Assembly (NCBI GenBank): GCA_041609895.1
Contig: JBFIPX010000201.1
Coordinates: 1 to 5,932, forward strand
Direction of reading: 5' to 3'
From: JAHHLP01 sp041609895
GTDB taxonomy: Bacteria; Bacteroidota; Rhodothermia; Rhodothermales; JABDKH01
Length of the DNA stretch: 5,932 nt
Numbering within the stretch: the first letter of the stretch is position 1; each line of letters begins with the position of its first letter. Shown one piece after another: positions 1 through 5,629 of the stretch. The notes under the pieces were generated by a model. That model did not search any database and was not told where the DNA came from. It worked only from the letters and a program-made list of their open reading frames with translations. Made by a program: the position numbers and the translations under genes.

Positions 1-883
1 AGCGCCGCCCTCCAGCGAAGTGGTACAGGCCCAGCACGAGGATCGCTCCACCAAGCATGAGGCTGATCGGAAGTCCGACGGGTTCTTCGGGCCGTGGGAG
101 GAGCAGTTCGCGATTCACAGTAATCCACGGCCAAAGCGCGCGGAGCGAGCCCGCCATCAGGCCGATGAGGACCGACATCGTCGCGTCGTGGTAACGTTCC
201 AGCAGCCAGTTGAGCAGCCCGCTGAACGAACCGATGCCGACAGCCGCTCCGGCGACGAAAGTGCCGATGTAGAGCAGATCGCGATCATGGATCGCACTCA
301 ACGTAGGCTCGTAGATCCCAAACACCAGAAGCAGAAACGCTCCGCTCACTCCCGGCAGAATCATCGCGCAAATTGCGACAGAAGCCATAAAGAACACGGC
401 GATGAGACTTGGGTCTGACGGATCCGCCGCGGGAAGCCCGACGAGAAGGAAGGCAACCACCGCGGCCACGGCAGCCATCACAACGTTTCTCCATCCCACC
501 GCACCCATTCGATGCCATGGGATGTACAACGACCCGACGATGAGGCCGAAGAACGCGGCTCGCATCTCGATCGGGTAACGCTCCAACAGTCCCGGAAGAA
601 TCGCCGCGCCCAGCAGCAAGGCCGTGACTATCCCCGTTAGGACCGGAATCACAAGCGCCCATTCGACCGCGGCGAGGTGCGATCGGAGACCGTCTAAGTC
701 GCCCTTTAGTAGTGAGATGACTGCGGCAAAGGCTTCCTTGATGCTGGCGATAAGCCGCTCATAGATTCCGACGATGAGCGCCACCGTGCCGCCGCTCACG
801 CCAGGAATGATGTCTGCGCCGCCCATGAGCAGTCCACGGACGTAGTCGGATGCAACTTCGCGGATCGCGGTGTTCACGTCCAT
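1..883 (-). CDS. DUF368 (PopT-like) polyprenyl-phosphate transporter, 3' end cut by window edge
   Basis: The frame is open from an ATG at 883 to the left edge: 294 codons with no stop, so the C-terminus is missing, probably by little because DUF368 proteins are usually about 270-330 residues. An in-frame TGA lies three codons upstream of the ATG, and GAGGA sits just before it, which fixes the start. The protein is a polytopic inner-membrane protein with hydrophobic segments near residues 21-40, 76-97, 108-121, 134-150, 160-175, 181-192, 203-225 and 271-288. The family signature appears twice, PGVSGGT at 27-33 followed by GIYE, and PGVSGAF at 177-183 again followed by GIYE, showing two related halves. 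DUF368 members have been shown to move undecaprenyl phosphate back across the cytoplasmic membrane (named PopT), supporting peptidoglycan and other surface polymer synthesis. Assignment to that function here is by family only. It lies downstream of the TPR gene on the same strand but behind a terminator, so it may be transcribed separately. Confidence 0.93.
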   Translation of the reverse strand, partial: MDVNTAIREVASDYVRGLLMGGADIIPGVSGGTVALIVGIYERLIASIKEAFAAVISLLKGDLDGLRSHLAAVEWALVIPVLTGIVTALLLGAAILPGLLERYPIEMRAAFFGLIVGSLYIPWHRMGAVGWRNVVMAAVAAVVAFLLVGLPAADPSDPSLIAVFFMASVAICAMILPGVSGAFLLLVFGIYEPTLSAIHDRDLLYIGTFVAGAAVGIGSFSGLLNWLLERYHDATMSVLIGLMAGSLRALWPWITVNRELLLPRPEEPVGLPISLMLGGAILVLGLYHFAGGRR

Positions 884-894
884 CAGTCCTCAGG

Positions 895-924
895 AAAGAA
901 AAAAGGCGACCGCAGTGGATCGCC
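895..924 (-). terminator. Rho-independent terminator after the TPR gene
   Basis: Read on the minus strand, GGCGATC pairs with GGTCGCC (7 bp, including one T-G wobble, with a six-base CACTGC loop; 905-924). It is followed at once by TTTTTT and then CTTT (895-904). It begins 30 nt after the TPR stop codon and its T-tract ends about 12 nt before the DUF368 start codon. This is the textbook layout of an intrinsic terminator. Its closeness to the next start codon also makes it a possible leader attenuator. Confidence 0.85.
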
Positions 925-953
925 CGTACAGTTCCATGGCGCATTTTCTGGCG

Positions 954-2360
954 TCAGGAATCGAGCCCGAGTTCCCGCCGCACCTGCACATCCGTCAGCA
1001 GGTCCGGACACGCTTTCTGCCACTCGTCCTTCTTCTTGGGGTCGATTACGAAGGCCATCTTGAGCGATCGAAGACTCTCTTCCGGACGGCCGAGTGCGAG
1101 AAGCGCCTTCGCTTGTTGCACGTAGGCTCCCGCGCAATCGGGTTTCAGCGACAATGCCGTACGGTATGCCTCAAGCGCCTCCTCCAGGCGCTCAGCCTTG
1201 TAGAGCGTCTCGGCATAGTCAAGCCATGCGTCGCGGTTCTCGGGGTCGATCTTGACGACCGTGCCGTAGGAGACGATCGCGTCCTTCAGGTCGCCGACGA
1301 CACTTTCACTGTCCGCCTTGGCGTACCAGAACTCCGCCACATCGGGACTCACCCCAATCGCCCGCTTGTATAGGGCGATGGCTTCCTCGTGCCGCTCTCG
1401 AGCATCATAGCAACAGCCAAGGCCGTACCACGCCTCCGCATACGTTCGGTCTTCCTCGAGAGCCTTCTTGAAGTAATGAATCGCATCTTCGTATTCGCCC
1501 AGCTCCTCGTAAGCAAGTCCGACGTTGTAGTACGTCGCGGCGTCTCCGCCCTCCAACTCGATCACACGGTTGTAACTTAGAACGGCCGGGCGCAAGCGAT
1601 TCATGTTGGCGAGCGCATTCCCCTTGTTGTAATGCGCGGACGCAAAATCGTCCTTGATTGCTATGGCCATATCGTACGACCAGACGGCGTCCTCAAAACG
1701 CTTCATTCTGTTGAGCACAATTCCGCGGTTGTACCATGCATCGCTTGAATAAGGATCCTCGTCAATGTGGCGGTCATATGCATCGACGCTGTCAGCATCC
1801 ATACCCAGGCGGTCGTAGCAGTAGCCCAGTTCGTACCACGCTTCCGGATGGCTCTCGTTGGTGTCGACACACTGACGGAAGATCTGGACGGCATCCTCGA
1901 GGCGCTCCATTCTCTCGAGCGTCACGCCCTTGTTGAACAGGGCATCGTCATGGATGGGGTCGAGGCTGAGGGCGGCTTCGTAGGCATCGAGAGCCTCGTC
2001 GCTCCGGTTGAGAGTGTCGAGTGTGATTCCCCGGTTTACCATGGTCTCCGGGTCCACGGGGTTGAGCGCGAGCGATCGGTCGTAGGCTTCGAGGGCGTCC
2101 TCGTGCTTGCCGAGATTGTTCAACAGGATGCCACGCCGCATCCACGCATCCGACGAAAAGGGATAGGTCTCGATAAGTCGGTCGACCACCTGCAGCGCCG
2201 CGTCGAACCGTGCCTGGTCGAAGTAGAAGGATGCGATTTCCTCCAGCGCGTCCGAATCGAAATAGGAAGACGAGTCCTGACTCTCGTATGCCGATACGAG
2301 ATCTGCCAATCGACTTTCGTTGGGGAAATCTTCCTGGTCGTCGTAGCCGAATTCAAACAT
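954..2360 (-). CDS. Tetratricopeptide-repeat (TPR) scaffold protein, twelve tandem repeats
   Basis: This is a 468-residue protein built almost wholly of TPRs. After an acidic 36-residue N-terminus, twelve repeats of exactly 34 residues run without a gap from residue 37 to 444, then a 24-residue tail ends in RRELGLDS. The TPR positions are clear: W/Y at position 3-4 (DAW, EAWY), G at 7, A at 19 and P near 31-34, for example DAWMRRGILLNNLGKHEDAL at 71-90. No signal peptide, membrane segment or catalytic domain is seen, so a cytoplasmic protein-binding scaffold is likely; the partner is unknown. The frame stays open upstream to 2651, but I start at the ATG at 2360. The extension would overlap the divergent tmk coding region including its P-loop, would contain the gene's own promoter, and has no TPR character. 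D and E clearly outnumber K and R, which fits a salt-adapted cytoplasm but does not prove it. Confidence 0.93.
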   Translation of the reverse strand: MFEFGYDDQEDFPNESRLADLVSAYESQDSSSYFDSDALEEIASFYFDQARFDAALQVVDRLIETYPFSSDAWMRRGILLNNLGKHEDALEAYDRSLALNPVDPETMVNRGITLDTLNRSDEALDAYEAALSLDPIHDDALFNKGVTLERMERLEDAVQIFRQCVDTNESHPEAWYELGYCYDRLGMDADSVDAYDRHIDEDPYSSDAWYNRGIVLNRMKRFEDAVWSYDMAIAIKDDFASAHYNKGNALANMNRLRPAVLSYNRVIELEGGDAATYYNVGLAYEELGEYEDAIHYFKKALEEDRTYAEAWYGLGCCYDARERHEEAIALYKRAIGVSPDVAEFWYAKADSESVVGDLKDAIVSYGTVVKIDPENRDAWLDYAETLYKAERLEEALEAYRTALSLKPDCAGAYVQQAKALLALGRPEESLRSLKMAFVIDPKKKDEWQKACPDLLTDVQVRRELGLDS

Positions 2361-2407
2361 ACTCGCTGTCAGGGCGTGTTTTCTGGCGAGCGCGGGCTCT
2401 TGGTTCC

Positions 2408-2456
2408 ACTTCAGATGGCGACCCCGGCAGTCGAAGTTGCGTCGGCCCGGTGGCCG
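2408..2456 (-). promoter_or_regulatory. Potential structured 5' leader of the TPR gene
   Basis: Between the predicted transcription start (near 2467) and the ATG at 2360, the minus-strand RNA could form two hairpins. One pairs CGGCC with GGCCG around a four-base loop (2443-2456). The other pairs ACTTC with GAAGT (2433-2437 with 2408-2412) and continues as GAC with GTC (2430-2432 with 2420-2422) across a seven-base bulge. I recognise no known riboswitch class, and short GC-rich stems arise easily by chance. Confidence 0.25.
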
Positions 2457-2473
2457 CCGCGACGGGTCGACTA

Positions 2474-2502
2474 ATAATAACCGGAGGCTCGAGTTTTTGC
2501 AA
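2474..2502 (-). promoter_or_regulatory. Sigma70-type promoter for the TPR gene
   Basis: On the minus strand a -35 element TTGCAA (2497-2502) is followed by exactly 17 bases and a -10 element TATTAT (2474-2479). This is a 4/6 and 5/6 match to the vegetative consensus with optimal spacing. It lies in a relatively AT-rich patch of the divergent TPR/tmk region and predicts a start near 2467, giving a leader of about 107 nt. The call assumes the host uses E. coli-like elements; Bacteroidota proper prefer a TTG/TAnnTTTG promoter. Confidence 0.5.
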
Positions 2503-2568
2503 TAGAGAATATGCCGCGTTTTAGGTTCAGAGTCTATTAACGTATCATTTGGAAAATCTCGCGGTTGT

Positions 2569-3228
2569 GTGGCCGCGCAGCCTCTCCAAAGACCACCTAA
2601 ACCCTTGCCTTTTATTACCTTCGAGGGAATCGACGGGAGCGGGAAGAGCACCCAGGTTCGCCTGCTTGACGCGCGCCTCAGGGAACGTGGTGTCGACTGT
2701 AAGTTACTACGTGAGCCGGGTGGAACGGACGTCTCCGAACGCGTCCGATCACTGCTCCTCGATGTGTCTCTCCGTATGGAGCCGATGACGGAATTGCTGC
2801 TCTTTTCGGCGGCCCGAAGTCAACTGTGTCGTGAGAGAATCATTCCGATGCTTTCGGAGGGAAGGGTCGTTATTTGCGATCGCTTTTACGACTCCACGGT
2901 CGCCTACCAGGGTGGCGGTCGCGAGGTCGGAGATTTCGATTGGCTGAGAGACTTCAATCGGCGTGTTACGGGCGGTCTCGTCCCCGACCGCACGTACCTC
3001 CTCGATGTTACGGGAGAGATGGGTGCAGCGCGTCGTGCAGGCCGCGACGACGATCGTCTAGAGTCAGGCGGAGCCGACTTTTTCGAGCGGATTCGTCAGA
3101 CGTATCTACGAATTGCCAGAGAGGAGCCAAAGCGTGTGAAGGTGATTCGGGGGGCAAGAACCCAAGACGAGATTGCCGCCGAAATCTGGGAGGACGCATC
3201 CCGCCTGCTGGCGGAACCGGCGGAATAG
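2569..3228 (+). CDS. tmk: Thymidylate kinase (dTMP kinase)
   Basis: It phosphorylates dTMP to dTDP with ATP, the step common to de novo and salvage routes to dTTP, in the cytoplasm. The 219-residue product has every family landmark: the P-loop FEGIDGSGKST at 18-28, the dTMP-site REPGGT at 48-53, the DRF motif at 104-106 followed by DSTVAYQGGGR, and a LID-like segment around 155-180 with several arginines leading into ADFFERIRQTYL. Family members are usually 200-215 residues. The start is uncertain. GTG at 2569 gives a 12-residue extension, TTG at 2605 would give the more typical MPFITFEGIDG, and TTG at 2533-2550 cannot serve in this frame. None has a good Shine-Dalgarno sequence; the best is a GGAAAA 13 nt before the GTG. 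It is transcribed away from the TPR gene and is followed after 38 nt by fur, so co-transcription with fur is plausible. Confidence 0.95.
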   Translation: MAAQPLQRPPKPLPFITFEGIDGSGKSTQVRLLDARLRERGVDCKLLREPGGTDVSERVRSLLLDVSLRMEPMTELLLFSAARSQLCRERIIPMLSEGRVVICDRFYDSTVAYQGGGREVGDFDWLRDFNRRVTGGLVPDRTYLLDVTGEMGAARRAGRDDDRLESGGADFFERIRQTYLRIAREEPKRVKVIRGARTQDEIAAEIWEDASRLLAEPAE

Positions 3229-3266
3229 GGGCCTGTTCACCTCGCAGTACGCAATAGAACGAGCCT

Positions 3267-3749
3267 ATGACCCTCATCCCGAAGCGGCAGCTTGAAGAGG
3301 TGCGTCGCATCTTCAGCGATTTTCTCCGCGACCGCGGACAGCGCCAAACGCCGGAACGGTTTGCAATACTGGACGAGGTATACGCCACTTCCGACCATTT
3401 CGATGCCGACGAGCTGTACGTCAGTCTGAAGGAGAAAGAGGTGGGGGTCAGCCGCGCGACCGTCTATAACACGCTTGACCTCCTCATCGAATGCGACCTG
3501 GTTGTCAAGCATCGGTTCGGGAACAAGCAGGCCAAGTATGAACGCGCGTACAGCTACTGGCAGCATGACCATCTCATCTGCATGGACTGCAATGAGCTCT
3601 TCGAGTTCTGCGATCCGCGCATCCAGGGCATTCAGGAGATGGTCGCGGACATCTACCAGTTTGAGGTGAAGCACCATTCACTACATATATATGGCCACTG
3701 CCGCCGAGAAAACTGTCCGAACCGACCGGGCCCAGAAACGAACTCTTGA
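3267..3749 (+). CDS. fur: Fur-family metal-dependent transcriptional repressor
   Basis: This is a 160-residue metalloregulator of the Fur family. The N-terminal winged helix includes RQTPERFAIL (26-35), HFDADELY (44-51) and the recognition helix SRATVYNTLDLL (62-73). The C-terminal dimerisation and metal domain carries HDHLICMDC (100-108) and HSLHIYGHC ending in CRRENC (137-150). The cysteine pairs 105/108 and 145/150 match the structural zinc site. H44, E92, H100 and H102 line up with the regulatory metal site. The overall pattern is closest to true Fur (iron) rather than Zur or PerR, but metal specificity cannot be read safely from sequence. By the E. coli alignment the position before H100 is Q99 where E. 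coli Fur has a histidine. The ATG at 3267 follows tmk by 38 nt with no terminator or clear promoter between them. The length is slightly above the usual 140-150 because of an N-terminal helix and a short polar tail. Confidence 0.94.
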   Translation: MTLIPKRQLEEVRRIFSDFLRDRGQRQTPERFAILDEVYATSDHFDADELYVSLKEKEVGVSRATVYNTLDLLIECDLVVKHRFGNKQAKYERAYSYWQHDHLICMDCNELFEFCDPRIQGIQEMVADIYQFEVKHHSLHIYGHCRRENCPNRPGPETNS

Positions 3750-3770
3750 TGGCATTTCCTCCGGAACCGG

Positions 3771-3799
3771 TAGACATATTGCTAAGGTGCGATTATTTT
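3771..3799 (+). promoter_or_regulatory. Candidate sigma70-type promoter for the small exported protein gene
   Basis: TAGACA (3771-3776, 5/6 to the -35 consensus), a 17-base spacer and TATTTT (3794-3799, 4/6 to the -10) lie in the 98-nt gap after fur. They predict a start near 3806, upstream of both possible start codons (3821, 3848) of the next gene. The gap is locally AT-rich. No intrinsic terminator is visible after fur, so read-through from tmk-fur is also possible. Confidence 0.4.
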
Positions 3800-3847
3800 C
3801 ATTCCTTCAGCTAGTATTTGATGGTACTTCTTCTCTTTAAGCTGCAG

Positions 3848-4249
3848 ATGCGCAGACTGGTAGTAATCGCTCCGGTGCTCATCCTTACTGCGGCCACGTT
3901 TTTCAGCGGGGTCAGATTGAGCTACTTCAACGTGGAGACGCAGGGTAACGAGTTTGTCCTCACGTGGGAGACGGAGACCGAGGACCAGGTCGACGGCTTT
4001 GAACTCCATCGGCGAACCAGCACAACGAATCACAACTTCTTGCTGGTCGATTCGCATCCAGCCCATGGTGCGAAGAGAACGTATACGCTTCGCGACGACC
4101 AGGTCTTTAAGTCCGGCAGTGAACTCATCGATTACCGCCTGCAGGCTGTTCTGACCGACGGTTCGCGTCAGGTGCTCATACTCAAGTCGGTCAACTATAC
4201 GCCCACAGCAATCCGTCGCACCTGGGGCAGCATCAAGGCGATGTTCTGA
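3848..4249 (+). CDS. Small exported protein with a fibronectin type III-like domain
   Basis: The gene encodes 133 residues from the ATG at 3848, or 142 from an ATG at 3821. I prefer 3848 because it gives a classic export signal: MRR followed by a hydrophobic run to about residue 19 (LVVIAPVLILTAATFF). There is no lipobox cysteine. The mature part looks like one FnIII-type beta sandwich. FVLTWETETEDQVDGFELHRR (starting at residue 36) resembles the strand B-C pattern, L-x-W-x-T followed by GFE-L-x-R, and DYRLQAVLTDGSRQV (95-109) resembles the strand F-G pattern. It ends in a distinctive tail, TAIRRTWGSIKAMF (120-133). Such domains are frequent in Bacteroidota and Rhodothermota surface proteins, often just before sorting tails, but here the domain stands alone. 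No enzymatic residues are apparent and the function is unknown; it could be periplasmic or surface-exposed. It sits between fur and pyrR, 60 nt before the latter. Confidence 0.8.
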   Translation: MRRLVVIAPVLILTAATFFSGVRLSYFNVETQGNEFVLTWETETEDQVDGFELHRRTSTTNHNFLLVDSHPAHGAKRTYTLRDDQVFKSGSELIDYRLQAVLTDGSRQVLILKSVNYTPTAIRRTWGSIKAMF

Positions 4250-4256
4250 TCGCATC

Positions 4257-4285
4257 GGCGGCTGTCACCGCCCGCTCGGGCCGCC
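4257..4285 (+). promoter_or_regulatory. Competing GC-rich hairpins upstream of pyrR
   Basis: One left arm, GGCGG(C) at 4257-4262, can pair with CCGCC at 4268-4272 (six-base loop CTGTCA) or with GCCGCC at 4280-4285. The second pairing would enclose the first right arm, so the two folds exclude each other. CCCGCTCGGG (4271-4280) gives a further small stem. There is no T-tract, so it is not a standard intrinsic terminator. It lies 25-53 nt before the pyrR start. A regulatory role is an inference from position and alternative folding only. Confidence 0.3.
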
Positions 4286-4309
4286 ACTACCCATCCCCTC
4301 TGAATAGCG

Positions 4310-4822
4310 ATGCCTGAGCTGGAAATCTTGTCTCCCGATCGCGTTGATCGGATGATTACCCGTCTTGCTTACGAGATTGTTGAGCGCAATCGAGGCACCG
4401 CTAACCTCGTACTGCTTGGAATAATGCGTCGCGGCGAAGCCGTAGCCACCATGCTGGCGGAGGAGATCTCAAAGATCGATGAAGCGGTTACGGCGGTTCC
4501 GATCGATGTTTCGGCCTTTCGCGATGATGTGGAACGCGACTCGGAAGCCCGTTCGTCACTGCCAGGCATTGATTTAACAGGGCGCGACGTTGTTCTCGTG
4601 GATGACGTCCTGTTCACGGGTCGGACGGTGCGGGCGGCGCTGGACGCGATCGTGGAGATGGGTCGGCCGCTCTCGATACAGCTTGTTGTGCTGGTCGATC
4701 GGGGTCATCGAGAGTATCCTATTCAGGCAGACTTCGTCGGGCGCACGATTCCGACCAAACACAGAGAGCGCGTGGAGGTCCGAATCGGTCCGAAAACGGC
4801 TGTGTACGTCGTTGAGGCGTAG
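4310..4822 (+). CDS. pyrR: PyrR, pyrimidine operon regulator / uracil phosphoribosyltransferase
   Basis: The 170-residue product matches PyrR along its length. The type I phosphoribosyltransferase PRPP loop is VVLVDDVLFTGRT (94-106). VDRGHREYPI (129-138), a hallmark of PyrR, follows, and NIPT-like RTIPTK lies at 145-150. The N-terminal region ITRLAYEIVERNRG (16-29) also matches. PyrR proteins in Firmicutes bind the leader RNA of pyr operons in response to UMP and attenuate transcription, and they have weak uracil phosphoribosyltransferase activity making UMP from uracil and PRPP. Outside Firmicutes the regulatory role is less certain. No other pyr gene is in view, so this copy stands apart from the pathway it may control. 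The ATG at 4310 has no clear Shine-Dalgarno sequence but is the first good start and matches the usual N-terminus. The stop is 15 nt from the stop of the converging PASTA gene. Confidence 0.95.
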   Translation: MPELEILSPDRVDRMITRLAYEIVERNRGTANLVLLGIMRRGEAVATMLAEEISKIDEAVTAVPIDVSAFRDDVERDSEARSSLPGIDLTGRDVVLVDDVLFTGRTVRAALDAIVEMGRPLSIQLVVLVDRGHREYPIQADFVGRTIPTKHRERVEVRIGPKTAVYVVEA

Positions 4823-4837
4823 CGATTTCGTCAAAGG

Positions 4838-5629
4838 TCACGGCGATTGCTCCGCATCCGACTCAGCGCCGCCGACAAACAGCCGGATTTCGAATCCCTG
4901 GCGGACTGTTGTGCCCGGGTTTCGGCTCTGCCGTGTGACGATATCCGACCCCGAGACCGCATCGACCGCCACCGAGCGCAGTTGACGCCCGAGAAGTTCG
5001 CGCCGTGCCTCATCTACGGACTTACCGACGACGTCGGGCACTTCCACATATTCAGATCCCAACCCCGTACTGAACCACAGCGTAACGGTTGAGCCCCGGT
5101 CTACGGTTTCTCCCGCACGGGGCGACTGCCGTGTGACTGTATTCTCGTAGGGAGATGGAATCGGATCAGGTCTCTCGGAGCCCATTTTCAGGCCCGCATT
5201 AATCATGCGGTTTTTGGCCTCCCGTAACGCCAAACCTTCCACCCTCGGTACGGTTACCGTTGGGACGGCACCGGAGTTGACCGAGAGATATATGTGTCGC
5301 CCGCGCTTTACGCGCGTATCCGGCGGCGGATTTTGGTCGACCACGATGTCGCGGTCTACAGCTGGATTGAATCGATGCACGAGTCGTTCCGGCTGCAAAT
5401 CAAATGACTCGACGATCTGACGTGCCTGCTCATAGGGCATGTTCTCCACGTTGGGTACGGAGATGGCGACGTCTTGCCGGGTATACGCCGGCATGATCAA
5501 GTTGTCGACTACCAGCAGCCCGGTAACCCCGACGATCACCATCACGCCGAGACCGCCCCAAAAAATGGTGTTGGTCGCGAGAGATTTCAGGTATTGTGCG
5601 GGCTTGCGGAGGAACTCGGGAGTGGCCAT
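4838..5629 (-). CDS. Membrane-anchored protein with three PASTA domains
   Basis: This is a 263-residue bitopic membrane protein. A short basic N-terminus (FLRKPAQYLKSL) precedes one transmembrane helix at about 23-43, and the rest should be outside the cytoplasm. Three PASTA repeats follow at roughly 55-119, 123-189 and 194-254. Each opens with a VPNV/VPRV/VPDV box, continues with an EAR-type helix, and ends with a QxPxxGTxV-RG type strand pair (DQNPPPDTRVKRG, RQSPRAGETVDRG, RQSRNPGTTVRQG). PASTA domains in PknB/Stk kinases and some PBPs bind peptidoglycan fragments or lipid II. Here there is no kinase or transpeptidase domain, a form common in the Bacteroidota lineage, so a role in cell-wall sensing or synthesis is only inferred. 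The ATG at 5629 lies in a CCATGG palindrome and lacks a Shine-Dalgarno sequence, but the anchor architecture supports it. It converges with pyrR and no terminator hairpin fits in the 15-nt gap. Confidence 0.9.
   Translation of the reverse strand: MATPEFLRKPAQYLKSLATNTIFWGGLGVMVIVGVTGLLVVDNLIMPAYTRQDVAISVPNVENMPYEQARQIVESFDLQPERLVHRFNPAVDRDIVVDQNPPPDTRVKRGRHIYLSVNSGAVPTVTVPRVEGLALREAKNRMINAGLKMGSERPDPIPSPYENTVTRQSPRAGETVDRGSTVTLWFSTGLGSEYVEVPDVVGKSVDEARRELLGRQLRSVAVDAVSGSDIVTRQSRNPGTTVRQGFEIRLFVGGAESDAEQSP

Noticed and set aside
1767..2474. A 235-residue plus-strand open frame opposite the TPR gene.
   Set aside because: It is a mirror of the strongly supported TPR frame. The translation has no recognisable domain, and the regular codon pattern of the repeats explains why it stays open.
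2471..2481. The AT-rich TAATAATAA patch as a possible Fur box.
   Set aside because: It lacks the inverted-repeat GATAAT-type arms and is better explained as the -10 element of the TPR promoter.
2543..2551. TATCATTTG upstream of tmk, and TAGTATTTG at 3812-3820 upstream of the exported-protein gene, as Bacteroidota-type -7 elements (TAnnTTTG).
   Set aside because: Both carry one extra base relative to the consensus and neither has a TTG at the expected -33 spacing.
2361..2651. A 97-residue N-terminal extension of the TPR protein frame.
   Set aside because: It overlaps the divergent tmk coding region including the P-loop, contains a good promoter for the TPR gene, and its translation has no TPR or signal character. 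The ATG at 2360 is a better start.
3237..3677. A 146-residue minus-strand open frame opposite fur.
   Set aside because: It is fully antisense to a clear Fur protein and its translation matches nothing known.
3754..3770. A hairpin around CCGGAACCGG after fur as a terminator.
   Set aside because: The stem is only about four base pairs and no T-tract follows.
3782..4255. A 157-residue minus-strand open frame opposite the FnIII-like gene.
   Set aside because: The plus-strand frame has a signal peptide, FnIII-like strands and a promoter. The minus frame has no such features.
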